Of a DNA stretch of 64,000 bases, positions 17,601 through 25,542 are shown in pieces; the stretch's first letter is position 1; each line of letters starts with the position of its first letter. The notes beneath the pieces were generated by a model. The model worked only from the letters and a program-made list of their open reading frames with translations. It was not told the origin of the DNA and did not search any database. Source of the stretch: an uncultured Clostridia bacterium (GTDB lineage: Bacteria > Bacillota > Clostridia > Oscillospirales > Ruminococcaceae); NCBI GenBank assembly GCA_947631575.1, contig CANRLW010000004.1:1-64000 (forward strand), read 5' to 3'. Both the position numbers and the translations under genes were made by a program.

Positions 17601-19739
17601 TTGAAAGACGAAGAAAAATTACAGTTGTATAGTTGTATAAAAAGACAGTTTGCAGATCCGGGTCTGTATAAATTATCCAGAGTTTATGAGTGGCTGTTTA
17701 CAAACGGATTTTCGCCCGAAATGCTGGGATATGGCTCTTTTGAAGAACTATGCGAAGATTTTCCCGAAGTGTTTATGTTTCAGGACGACAGAAACAGCGG
17801 CTTTATTTTGATCAAAGACTGGAATGACGGGGACAAAAATATTTCGGAAGAATATAAACACCCTGCCGATAATTTTTTTGGTACTAAAAATATTATTCTA
17901 AATGATGATATTATTGAAATGACGCAACAGTCGCTTTATGCGCTTTCAAAGATACTGGGAAATGAGCTGACTGTTCAGCAGATGAAACATTTGGTTTTCA
18001 GCCGGTTTGAAGACGCCAGGCAGTCAGACGAACTTGTTTTCTTGGGAGATAAATATATTTTCCCGATAGAGCATTGTCACGACGGGCAAATGATAAACGG
18101 AATAATTACAAAAAATCTTAATTCATACGGAAAGAGCCTTTATTTCTCATTTGAAAAAGCGAGGTCTTCTAATACGACTTCGGGCATTCCTGAAAGAAAG
18201 CCTTCGGAAATTCCCGATGAAGAAAAACAGCGTATCTATAATTTGCTTTGTGATAATTTCCCGCTCTATAAATCGCATCATATGGCGGCAATAAGCAAAC
18301 TTCTCACTGATCGCGGCGTTGACAGGTTAAAGTATGGATATGTGAAAATGAAGGATTTTCTTGCCCAGTTGCCTTTTCTGGAGCTAAAAGAGATAATCCT
18401 TGGCGGCGTGCCGCAATATCTCGTTACTATAAGAGATGTAGGAAAATCATCTCTGAGACTTGCGAAAGCTGATGAAGTTGTTCATAGTGGCACTTATGAT
18501 GTGGGATATGCGAAAAGCAGCAAAATTCCTTTGGGAAAGCTTAGGGATTTCTGTAATCTTCCCGTAAAGCCGATGTCTATTCTAAAAAAATTTATTGAAG
18601 AAAACGGGATATCTGTTGATTTCTTTAAACTTAATGATAATATTACAGAGGATTTTGAAACAGCAAGAAACAACGGCACTATACGTTTCTATGGCGGGAA
18701 AATTGTTTTTCCCATAAGATACAAAAAGAGCGACGGTTCTTTTGTAGAGCTTACATTAAAACCGAGCGCATATGAGGGAAAAGATTGGTTTCTGTATTAT
18801 GTGGACACATTTGTTCGTGACAGTAAGATGTCTGTTGCGGCAAAATATCCCGAAAATTACGCTTTTACAGATTTAACAATGTTGTGTGAATTAAAGGCGC
18901 TCGCTTTAGATGAAGAATGGGATCTTCATATACTTGGCGAGTACTTAAGATACACGCTGAAAAAAATAATATCCGAGAAAAAGTTTTGTGTTTCGAGAAA
19001 TTTTTCCGCGTTTAATACAGGACTTGCAGATAAAAATTATGACGATATTTTTGCTTGTTTTGAGTATAATGAATACGGCGAAAACGAGCTTGTTGGATTT
19101 TGTACGGCATATTCAAGTATCAAGGGTAAAAATATCCGTGAAATATTTGAAAGACTGCCGCGGCAGGCGGTTTATTTTGAAAACAGTAAAGATCTGATAT
19201 TTGATACCGCAAAATATATGTATATCGACTACGAGCGGCTATTTTTGGACAATATAGAGCGTTTCCCGCTTGAATATCTTTCCGAGCAGTTTTTTGATGT
19301 TCGTGAAACAATGGATATTATTCCGAGAATAAAAACCGAAACACAAAAAGAAGAACAAATGAGGCTCTGTGAAAAGTTGAAAGAATTGTATTTAAAAAGC
19401 GGGAAGTTAGCTTTCAGGATACAAAATTCTTTGAGGAGCGCGGTAGAGAATGCTGAAAAACGCGTTAAACGAAATTTTAAAGCCGCTGTTCCCGCATATC
19501 TTCCCGACGCGGATTCAGTAGCGTTTATGATACCGCTTGCGCTTATTGATGGGAAAAATCCCGACGCCGCTCTTGCTGTGGAGGTAACGCGTTCGGGGAG
19601 TTATCAGGCTCGGACAGTTCTCAGTCTGCGCCGCGCCTATATCTTCTCAAGGCTTGTATGCGGTCCGCAGGACGATTGGCTTTCTCCGAATAATGTCAGT
19701 CTTTCGGGCGGTAAGGAAACCGAAATGTTTAACAATTAG
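17601..19739 (+). CDS. OST-HTH/LOTUS-like and DUF3825-like protein
   Basis: Start TTG 17601 behind AGGAGA. Two winged-helix-like segments of OST-HTH/LOTUS character are visible at about residues 8-75 (YKLSRVYEWLFTNGF, GYGSFEELCEDFPEVF) and 211-280 (IYNLLCDNF, GYVKMKDFLAQLPFLEL). Each is followed by a similar beta segment: EDARQSDELVFLGDKYIFPI near 137-156 and ETARNNGTIRFYGGKIVFPI near 362-381. So residues 1-190 and 200-395 look like an internal duplication. The last 300 residues (FNTGLADKNYDDIFACFEYN, ALAVEVTRSGSYQARTVLSL, ending near DDWL) resemble DUF3825. LOTUS domains bind RNA or RNA helicases, so a nucleic-acid role is inferred. No nuclease motif is seen. Confidence 0.65.
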   Translation: MKDEEKLQLYSCIKRQFADPGLYKLSRVYEWLFTNGFSPEMLGYGSFEELCEDFPEVFMFQDDRNSGFILIKDWNDGDKNISEEYKHPADNFFGTKNIILNDDIIEMTQQSLYALSKILGNELTVQQMKHLVFSRFEDARQSDELVFLGDKYIFPIEHCHDGQMINGIITKNLNSYGKSLYFSFEKARSSNTTSGIPERKPSEIPDEEKQRIYNLLCDNFPLYKSHHMAAISKLLTDRGVDRLKYGYVKMKDFLAQLPFLELKEIILGGVPQYLVTIRDVGKSSLRLAKADEVVHSGTYDVGYAKSSKIPLGKLRDFCNLPVKPMSILKKFIEENGISVDFFKLNDNITEDFETARNNGTIRFYGGKIVFPIRYKKSDGSFVELTLKPSAYEGKDWFLYYVDTFVRDSKMSVAAKYPENYAFTDLTMLCELKALALDEEWDLHILGEYLRYTLKKIISEKKFCVSRNFSAFNTGLADKNYDDIFACFEYNEYGENELVGFCTAYSSIKGKNIREIFERLPRQAVYFENSKDLIFDTAKYMYIDYERLFLDNIERFPLEYLSEQFFDVRETMDIIPRIKTETQKEEQMRLCEKLKELYLKSGKLAFRIQNSLRSAVENAEKRVKRNFKAAVPAYLPDADSVAFMIPLALIDGKNPDAALAVEVTRSGSYQARTVLSLRRAYIFSRLVCGPQDDWLSPNNVSLSGGKETEMFNN

Positions 19740-19747
19740 AAACAATA

Positions 19748-19777
19748 AACGGCTTGCATCAAAACAAGCCGTTATTT
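19748..19777. terminator. Bidirectional terminator between convergent genes
   Basis: AACGGCTTG (19748-19756) pairs with CAAGCCGTT (19765-19773); ATTT follows on the + strand and A/T-rich sequence on the other side. It serves both the OST-HTH gene and the aro operon. Confidence 0.8.
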
Positions 19778-19786
19778 ACTGTATAA

Positions 19787-20332
19787 TTACTCGTTAAAAT
19801 AATCATCAAGATATTTTACAAAATCCTTTGGAGCGGTTTTTATCTTATTTTTGATATGATCCGCTTTTTCCGAATTCTCAGCAGTAATTTCAAGAAAATA
19901 TTTCTGCTTTGTAGTTTCCTCGTCCATTATCCTGACGCCGATAGTACATGTTTTATCGGAGTTTTCGATATATCTTACAGCTATCATAGAGCCTTTTTTC
20001 TTCATAGCATCACGTGTATAGACTCTTATAGCCTCTTTAAACATTTTATCACGAACCGATAGCGGAACATTTGAACCAAGCTCACGAGCAGCCTTTACCC
20101 CGAACTCTGTATTTGAATATACTGTTTCATTGTCAGTTACGACAGCTTTCAGCAGATGTCCCTTTGCTTTATCAAGGGCTTTCATAAGTCCGAAATAGTT
20201 TACCGCGTCTTCAAGTGATGTTATTTCAATAAGTTGATTTTTAGACAGCGGACAACCGAGGGAATAGATAAGGTGACATATCAGCACGCAGATATCGTCA
20301 ATATTTTCAACTCGTATTCTTGGAACTTCCAA
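19787..20332 (-). CDS. DUF4364-family protein
   Basis: The start is taken as TTG 20332 (M EVPRIRVENID), because AAAGGAGG lies 8 bp upstream; the longer reading frame runs into aroC. The N-terminal half has the DUF4364 pattern of a winged helix: ICHLIYSLGCPLSKNQLIEIT, DAVNYFGLMKALDKA, TEFGVKAARELGSNVP. The C-terminal half is a beta-rich domain ending in DYFNE. DUF4364 proteins are thought to be DNA-binding regulators, but none is well characterised. It is the last gene of the shikimate operon, 17 bp after aroC. Confidence 0.7.
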   Translation of the reverse strand: MEVPRIRVENIDDICVLICHLIYSLGCPLSKNQLIEITSLEDAVNYFGLMKALDKAKGHLLKAVVTDNETVYSNTEFGVKAARELGSNVPLSVRDKMFKEAIRVYTRDAMKKKGSMIAVRYIENSDKTCTIGVRIMDEETTKQKYFLEITAENSEKADHIKNKIKTAPKDFVKYLDDYFNE

Positions 20333-20349
20333 AACCAAATCCTCCTTTT

Positions 20350-21435
20350 TTAAATTTTCGGATCGTTTATCATTGCAGACAAAAGCGCGATATTGAGCGC
20401 CGATTCTATACATGGCACCGCGCGCGGCACTATGCACGGATCGTGTCTTCCTTTTATTTCAAGCTCTGTTTCGGTCATTTCCTTGAAATCAACGCTCTTC
20501 TGCGGACGGGAAATAGACGGTGTGGGTTTGAATGCCGCTCGAAAAATTATAGGCATTCCCGAGCTTATCCCGCCCAGAATTCCTCCATGGTTGTTTGTTT
20601 TAGTAAGGACTTTTCCGTTTTCAATGTAAAATTCATCATTGTTCTCGCTGCCGTAAATATCCGCGCATGAAAAACCGTTTCCGAATTCAATTCCTTTAAC
20701 CGCAGGAATTGAAAAAACCAAACGTGAAATTATATTTTCCAGTCCGTCCATCATCGGAGAGCCTATTCCCGCAGGAAATCCGACCGCGGCACATTCAACT
20801 ATCCCGCCGACGCTGTCCATATTCATTCTTGCGCTGTTTATGACTTCACGCATTTTTTCTTCAACGCCTGCCGAAAGAACAGGAAAACCGCTCTTTAGAG
20901 CATTTAGCTGATTTGCTGAAACATTTACGGGGTCAAACTTTTCGTCGCATACATCTTTTATTCTTTCGATATGTGCGCCTGTTGTAATTCCTCTGTGTTC
21001 GAGTATCTGTCCGCAGACAGCCCCAGAAAAACAAAGCGGAGCAGTAAGCCTTCCCGAAAAATGCCCGCCGCCGCGCGGGTCGTTCGCGCCGTTATAACGC
21101 AGAAATCCCGTAAAATCAGCGTGAGCGGGACGCGCGATATGCGATATATTTCCATAATCCGACGAATGCTGATCGGAATTATAGATCACAGCGCACATGG
21201 GAGTTCCCGTCGTTTTTCCCTCATAAAGTCCCGACATTATTTCGGGAATATCTTTTTCATTGCGTGTTGTAGACGTTCCGTCTTTTTTAGGCGCTCTCCG
21301 CCGCATAAATTCGGCTATTTTTTCGGTATCTATTTCTTCTCCCGCAGGGATATTATCAATAACAACGCCTATAGCTTTTCCGTGGCTCTCGCCAAAAATC
21401 GAAATATCAATACCGCCGTTAAAACAAGATGACAT
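20350..21435 (-). CDS. aroC: Chorismate synthase
   Basis: Converts EPSP to chorismate with reduced FMN. Family motifs: FGESHGKAIGVVIDNIPAGE near the start, RPAHADFTGFLRYNGANDPRGGGHFSGR, and GGISSGMPI plus RHDPCIVPRAVPC near the end. 361 aa is normal. Start ATG 21435 follows a GGAGGAAA site. Part of the aroB-aroA-yjbR-aroC operon. Confidence 0.97.
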   Translation of the reverse strand: MSSCFNGGIDISIFGESHGKAIGVVIDNIPAGEEIDTEKIAEFMRRRAPKKDGTSTTRNEKDIPEIMSGLYEGKTTGTPMCAVIYNSDQHSSDYGNISHIARPAHADFTGFLRYNGANDPRGGGHFSGRLTAPLCFSGAVCGQILEHRGITTGAHIERIKDVCDEKFDPVNVSANQLNALKSGFPVLSAGVEEKMREVINSARMNMDSVGGIVECAAVGFPAGIGSPMMDGLENIISRLVFSIPAVKGIEFGNGFSCADIYGSENNDEFYIENGKVLTKTNNHGGILGGISSGMPIIFRAAFKPTPSISRPQKSVDFKEMTETELEIKGRHDPCIVPRAVPCIESALNIALLSAMINDPKI

Positions 21436-21449
21436 ATTTTCCTCCGTAT

Positions 21450-21821
21450 CTATTTTGCCTTTACGGTTTTCTTTGTAGCGTCAAAGCTCATATCCAAGAT
21501 CCATTTTATTTTTTCATCGTCAGCCGATCCGTCGAGAGCCGCCGTTATCCAGCAGCTTTTGTTCATGTGATAAGCAGGGAAGAAACCGCTTTCTCTGATT
21601 AGCGAGCCTATAAGTATATTGTCGCACTTTACATTCAGTATATCAATATTCTTGTCGCTTTTTATGCCGAGCTTGGACGCAGGTATATTCATTAAAAGTG
21701 CAAACCATTTTTTGTTTTCGGGATGACGGAAAACAGCATCGGTCGTGTCATTCTCCCACGGGTAATCTTCCTTTACGCCATAGGTTTCAAATATATGCGC
21801 TTTTATTTCTTCTCTTGTCAT
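21450..21821 (-). CDS. MmcQ/YjbR-family protein
   Basis: 123 aa with the YjbR/CyaY-like fold pattern: YPWENDTTDAVFRHPENKKWFALLMNI, DILNVKCD, and PAYHMNKSCWITAALDG. These small proteins are annotated as putative DNA-binding proteins, with no settled role. It lies inside the shikimate operon, 9 bp after aroA and 14 bp before aroC, so it is co-expressed with aromatic synthesis genes. Confidence 0.85.
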   Translation of the reverse strand: MTREEIKAHIFETYGVKEDYPWENDTTDAVFRHPENKKWFALLMNIPASKLGIKSDKNIDILNVKCDNILIGSLIRESGFFPAYHMNKSCWITAALDGSADDEKIKWILDMSFDATKKTVKAK

Positions 21822-21830
21822 TTTAAATTT

Positions 21831-23042
21831 TTAAACCTCTTCTGCGTTTCCTCCGAGCTCTCTGTAAACATCAAAGAAATCGGGATAAGACTTTGCAACA
21901 CATTCCGCCTTGCGAATTATCAGAGGCGTTTCACATCTTGTCGCGGCGATCGCCATAGCCATTGCTATCCTGTGGTCGTTGAAACAGCCGACCTCGCCGC
22001 CTTTAAGCGTTCCGACGCCCTCTATTTCAAGGCTGTCTGCGGTTGAACTTACGTTTCCGCCTATCTTATTCAGACATTCTTCCATTGCCGCAAGCCTGTC
22101 ACATTCTTTTATTCTAAGTCTGCCTGCGTTTAAAATTCGGCTTGTGCCGCTGCAAAAACAAGCAAGCACCGACATTACAGGCACAAGATCGGGAATATCC
22201 GAGCAGTCAATTTCAAATGCATTTCCGGCATTCTTACAAATATCTATAATAGCCTTGTCGCCTTGAAATGAGTTTTCATTCAGTCCGTTTATTTCAACCG
22301 AAGAACCGAGAGCGTTTGCGACATAAAAGAACGCCGCCTGTGAATAATCGCCCTCAACGCTCCCCGAAAAAGGCTTGAATTTTCCTACGCTATTTATTGC
22401 ATAACCCGTGTCTGTTTCGGTTATTCCGCATCCGAAATCACGGAGAACACCTAAAGTTATATCAACATAAGGCTTTGATTGCAGGGGAGAGGTGAGCCTT
22501 ATTTCGCTATTCTCACAAATAAGAGGGAGCGCGAACAAAAGCCCTGTAATAAACTGAGAAGAAATGCCGCCGTCTATTTCAAATGTCCCTCCGCTCAATT
22601 TACCTTTTATTTTGCATGGCAAATTATATTCACCCGAAAATTCAAAAGAAACGTTATGTTTCGGAAACTCGTTTATATACGGAGTTATCGGTCTTTCGGG
22701 CAATTTCCCTCTGCCTTTGAACTCGGCGTTTACTCCGAGAGCAGCCGCCACAGGGATAAGAAATCTGAGCGTCGAGCCTGATTCACAGCAATCCAAAACC
22801 GCTTTTTCGGGAACAGATTTTATTCCTTCAATTACAGCCGTTTTGCCGTCATAAATTATTTTCGCGCCAAGCGATTCCATACAGCCGAGAGTTGCTTTAA
22901 TATCAACGGAAGGGAAGAGGTTTGATATTTCAGACCTGCCGTCAGAAAGAGAGGCAGCGATTATCATTCTGTGAGCGACACTTTTTGAAGGCGGCACTAA
23001 AACCTTTCCGAAAAGTTTTTTTGGAGTAATTTTTATATCCAT
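21831..23042 (-). CDS. aroA: 3-phosphoshikimate 1-carboxyvinyltransferase (EPSP synthase)
   Basis: Transfers enolpyruvyl from PEP to shikimate-3-phosphate. Motifs: VPPSKSVAHRMIIAA (PEP/S3P binding Lys and Ser), CGESGSTLRF in the form CCESGSTLRFLIPVA, ERPITPYI, SSQFITGLLFALP, GDYSQAAFF, and RIKECDRLAAM. 403 aa, slightly short of the typical 420-430 but with all motifs. Its ATG follows the aroB stop by 2 bp. Confidence 0.96.
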   Translation of the reverse strand: MDIKITPKKLFGKVLVPPSKSVAHRMIIAASLSDGRSEISNLFPSVDIKATLGCMESLGAKIIYDGKTAVIEGIKSVPEKAVLDCCESGSTLRFLIPVAAALGVNAEFKGRGKLPERPITPYINEFPKHNVSFEFSGEYNLPCKIKGKLSGGTFEIDGGISSQFITGLLFALPLICENSEIRLTSPLQSKPYVDITLGVLRDFGCGITETDTGYAINSVGKFKPFSGSVEGDYSQAAFFYVANALGSSVEINGLNENSFQGDKAIIDICKNAGNAFEIDCSDIPDLVPVMSVLACFCSGTSRILNAGRLRIKECDRLAAMEECLNKIGGNVSSTADSLEIEGVGTLKGGEVGCFNDHRIAMAMAIAATRCETPLIIRKAECVAKSYPDFFDVYRELGGNAEEV

Positions 23043-23044
23043 AT

Positions 23045-24097
23045 TCAGCTATTTATAAACTCCTTGTATTCTTCGACAGACATTTTTATAACTTCGCTTT
23101 TTCCTATGTCCGAGCAAATAACGATATTCATTCCGTCCGAGAGATGTTTTTTGTCGCGGAGCGAAAGCTCATAAAGTTTATCAAGCGGAGCTCTGTCGCT
23201 TATAGGCAGACCACATTTTGTCAGAAGAGCGTCTAATTTGTCGCCTACGCCTTTTCTGCACATACCTCTGCGTTCGGCAATATGCGTGAAAACGCTCATT
23301 CCTACAGCAACGGCGTTTCCGTGAGTAATGCCTGTATAGTTATAATATTTTTCAAGCGCGTGTGCAAGAGTGTGCCCGAAATTCAAAAGCATTCTTTCGC
23401 CTTTTTCGCGCTCGTCGTTTTCTACGACCTGCCCTTTGATAGAAACATTTCTGCGCATTATATCAACAATATTGTCGTTTATATCTCCACTCGAAAGTAT
23501 TTCAAACAGCTCGGGCGATTTAATCATTCCGTGCTTTATAACTTCCGCCATACCGTCCGAGAAAAATTCGGGCGTAAGAGTTTTAAGCGTGTCGGTATCG
23601 CAGATAACAAGTTTCGGCTGATGAAAAGCGCCGACAAGATTTTTTCCCGAATTTATGTTCACCGCTGTTTTTCCGCCAACAGAACTGTCAGCTTGTGAAA
23701 CTACGGTTGTCGGTATCTGTACAAACTCTATCCCGCGCATATACGTTGCCGCCGCATAACCCGCCGTATCCCCGACAACTCCGCCTCCGAGAGCCACAAT
23801 AAAATCAGAGCGCGTATAACCGTTTTCCGCCAAAAAATCGTAGATCCCGAGCAGGGTAGAGTGGTTTTTAGATGCCTCACCGTGAGGGAAAACAAATTTT
23901 TTAGCTTTTATGCCAGCCTTGTCAAGCGATTTCATCAAACGTTCGCCGTAGTATTTATCAACATTATCGTCAGTAACTACACAAGCCTTCGCCGTAGGTT
24001 TAATAACACGGGAAATAAGCTCTCCCGAAACATCGAGCAAGCCTTTGGCAAGCAGTATTTCATAACTCGTGCTTGCGTTTATAACAACTTTTTCCAT
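23045..24097 (-). CDS. aroB: 3-dehydroquinate synthase
   Basis: First gene of the aro operon; cyclises DAHP to 3-dehydroquinate with NAD and a metal. Motifs: PHGEASKNHSTL, ALGGGVVGDTAGYAAATYMRGI, QIPTTVVSQADSSVGGKTAVN, and LNFGHTLAHALEKYY with metal His. 350 aa is normal. Start ATG 24097 with GGAGGACAG just upstream. The promoter lies at 24153-24181. Confidence 0.96.
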   Translation of the reverse strand: MEKVVINASTSYEILLAKGLLDVSGELISRVIKPTAKACVVTDDNVDKYYGERLMKSLDKAGIKAKKFVFPHGEASKNHSTLLGIYDFLAENGYTRSDFIVALGGGVVGDTAGYAAATYMRGIEFVQIPTTVVSQADSSVGGKTAVNINSGKNLVGAFHQPKLVICDTDTLKTLTPEFFSDGMAEVIKHGMIKSPELFEILSSGDINDNIVDIMRRNVSIKGQVVENDEREKGERMLLNFGHTLAHALEKYYNYTGITHGNAVAVGMSVFTHIAERRGMCRKGVGDKLDALLTKCGLPISDRAPLDKLYELSLRDKKHLSDGMNIVICSDIGKSEVIKMSVEEYKEFINS

Positions 24098-24152
24098 AGC
24101 TGTCCTCCGAACAAGAATATGCTTTTCTTTTTATTGTACGATTACAAATAAT

Positions 24153-24181
24153 ATTATACTATATCTTGGTAAAAAAGTCAA
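24153..24181 (-). promoter_or_regulatory. Sigma-A promoter of the aro operon
   Basis: On the minus strand, -35 TTGACT (24181-24176), 17-bp spacer, -10 TATAAT (24158-24153). The -35 begins just after the stop codon of the upstream GNAT gene. Confidence 0.8.
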
Positions 24182-24183
24182 GT

Positions 24184-24672
24184 CTAAAGCTCGATATAAT
24201 GAGGGATAATGTCCTCATAACGTCCGTCTTTCATTAAAAAGCCGTTTGGAATGATACCTAGCTGTTTAAAACCGAGCTTTTTATAAAGCTCAAGCGCGGG
24301 CGTGTTCGACTTTACGACAGCGTTGAACTGCAATATCTTAAAACCAAGCTCACGACCTTTTTTGATACAATCCTTTACCATTGTTTCGCCTATGTGCATT
24401 CCGCGTTTGTCTTTTTTTACCGCGTAGCTTGCATTGCAGATATGACCGCATCTTCCTACGTTGTTCGGGTGTAAAATATAAACTCCGACTACTTCATGAT
24501 TTTCAGTAAGTATTGCAGCGCCTGTATATGACTGACTGTCAAAAAAATCTCTTGCAGAATTAAGGTCGAGAGTTTCGGTCTGAGGAAAACTGTTTCCGTC
24601 AAGGACTACGCTGTTCCATATATCCATACACTGCGAAAGCTCGTTTTCCGTCATTTTAATTATCTCTGTCAT
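24184..24672 (-). CDS. GNAT-family N-acetyltransferase
   Basis: Start ATG 24672 (MTEIIKMTENELSQ) behind GGAG; the longer frame reads through a hairpin. The GNAT core is visible: VVGVYILHPNN, ASYAVKKDKRGMHIGETMV (acetyl-CoA loop, R-G-M-x-I-G), LQFNAVVKSNTPALELYKKLGF. The substrate is unknown. 162 aa. It lies between the SCP2-like gene and the aro operon. Confidence 0.85.
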   Translation of the reverse strand: MTEIIKMTENELSQCMDIWNSVVLDGNSFPQTETLDLNSARDFFDSQSYTGAAILTENHEVVGVYILHPNNVGRCGHICNASYAVKKDKRGMHIGETMVKDCIKKGRELGFKILQFNAVVKSNTPALELYKKLGFKQLGIIPNGFLMKDGRYEDIIPHYIEL

Positions 24673-24689
24673 TTTTAGCTCCGTTAAAT

Positions 24690-24716
24690 TGCCCCCGACT
24701 TGTATCGGGGGCAAAA
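24690..24716 (-). terminator. Hairpin after the SCP2-like gene, probable partial terminator
   Basis: TTGCCCCCGA and TCGGGGGCAA form a perfect 10-bp stem around CTTGTA. Downstream on the minus strand only a short TTTAAC follows, so termination may be incomplete and feed the GNAT gene. Confidence 0.55.
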
Positions 24717-24729
24717 TAATATTTAAAAT

Positions 24730-25182
24730 TCAGAATATCGACGCAACCATAACAGCCGCAGGAATATTTCCGTTTGCATTTAAAGAACCATCAGCGATTG
24801 CATCTTTTATTGTGAGCTTTCCGTCAAGGAGTTTCATCATATTATCATAGCTGATATACGCCTCAAGGCTGCAATCATTGTATTCATAAGGCTGTACGTT
24901 TACAGCGCCGTCTTTTATCTCAATATACAAATGGCAATTACTGTCATTTTCAAGTCCCCAGACTTCGATATCAACAGCTACATTAGTCTTGATAACGGCA
25001 GCTTTTTCGCTGTTTATAAGCTTTCTGAGCTTTAAGCACATTTCGTCTGCCGTAGCAAACTTAGGCTTTTTAACAGCTTTTTTTCTTGTGACAGCGGTCT
25101 TTGCTGTAGCTTTTTTAGAAACAGCTTTCTTAGCCGCAGTCTTTGGAGCGGTAGTTTTTGCCGGTTTTTCAGATTTGGTCAT
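24730..25182 (-). CDS. SCP2-like sterol-carrier-fold protein with histone H1-like basic tail
   Basis: Start ATG 25182 (MTKSEKPAKT) after AAAGGA; an upstream in-frame start lies in the leader. Residues about 1-42 are Lys/Ala/Thr-rich (PKTAAKKAVSKKATAKTAV, TRKKAVKKPK), like histone H1 tails. Residues about 45-150 fit the SCP2 fold (VDIEVWGLENDSNCHLYIEIKDGAVNVQPYE in pieces, then YISYDNMMKLLDGKLTIKDAIADGSL). SCP2 domains bind lipids or other hydrophobic ligands, and small bacterial forms are uncharacterised. The basic tail could bind nucleic acid or ribosomes. Confidence 0.75.
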   Translation of the reverse strand: MTKSEKPAKTTAPKTAAKKAVSKKATAKTAVTRKKAVKKPKFATADEMCLKLRKLINSEKAAVIKTNVAVDIEVWGLENDSNCHLYIEIKDGAVNVQPYEYNDCSLEAYISYDNMMKLLDGKLTIKDAIADGSLNANGNIPAAVMVASIF

Positions 25183-25237
25183 AACAAAAAATCCTTTCAA
25201 CTTTACCGTGACATCACGATAATTCATTTACAATATT

Positions 25238-25266
25238 ATAATAACATATTCTTCTAAAAAAATCAA
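25238..25266 (-). promoter_or_regulatory. Sigma-A promoter of the SCP2-like gene
   Basis: Minus strand -35 TTGATT (25266-25261), 17-bp spacer, -10 TATTAT (25243-25238), about 55 bp before the start at 25182. Confidence 0.65.
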
Positions 25267-25441
25267 CTGTTTTTTTATCTTTTTGTATAAAAAACAGTAT
25301 TGATTTTTATTAAGCATTTACAAATAAAAAAACGTTAGAGAAATTTTTAAACTTTATAATTTTTAATTTGCAAATGTTATTTAAAATAATTTTTCTGTGC
25401 ATGTTTTGATATTCACATATAATTGCGTGTAATTAAGACTA
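25267..25441. other. AT-rich divergent intergenic spacer
   Basis: Between the divergent promoters of the SCP2-like gene and the tyrosine recombinase. It is A/T-rich without coding frames. The only notable element is CGTTAGAGAAATTTTT at 25333-25348, identical to the left part of the palindrome upstream of gapA. Confidence 0.5.
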
Positions 25442-25470
25442 TTGACTAATTTCGCCCAAAATGTTATAAT
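25442..25470 (+). promoter_or_regulatory. Sigma-A promoter of the tyrosine recombinase gene
   Basis: -35 TTGACT (25442-25447), 17-bp spacer, -10 TATAAT (25465-25470). In the leader, CGTAAAAT (25501-25508) and ATTTTACG (25513-25520) form a perfect 8-bp dyad before the ribosome binding site AGGGAGG. Confidence 0.8.
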
Positions 25471-25542
25471 TAGAGCAGTAGGGGAATATATATGCTATTG
25501 CGTAAAATATAAATTTTACGAAATAAGAGGGAGGTATAAAAC

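Noticed and set aside
21723..24151. Several + strand frames opposite the aro genes
   Set aside because: Antisense shadows of well-identified aroA, aroB and yjbR, with no initiation signals.
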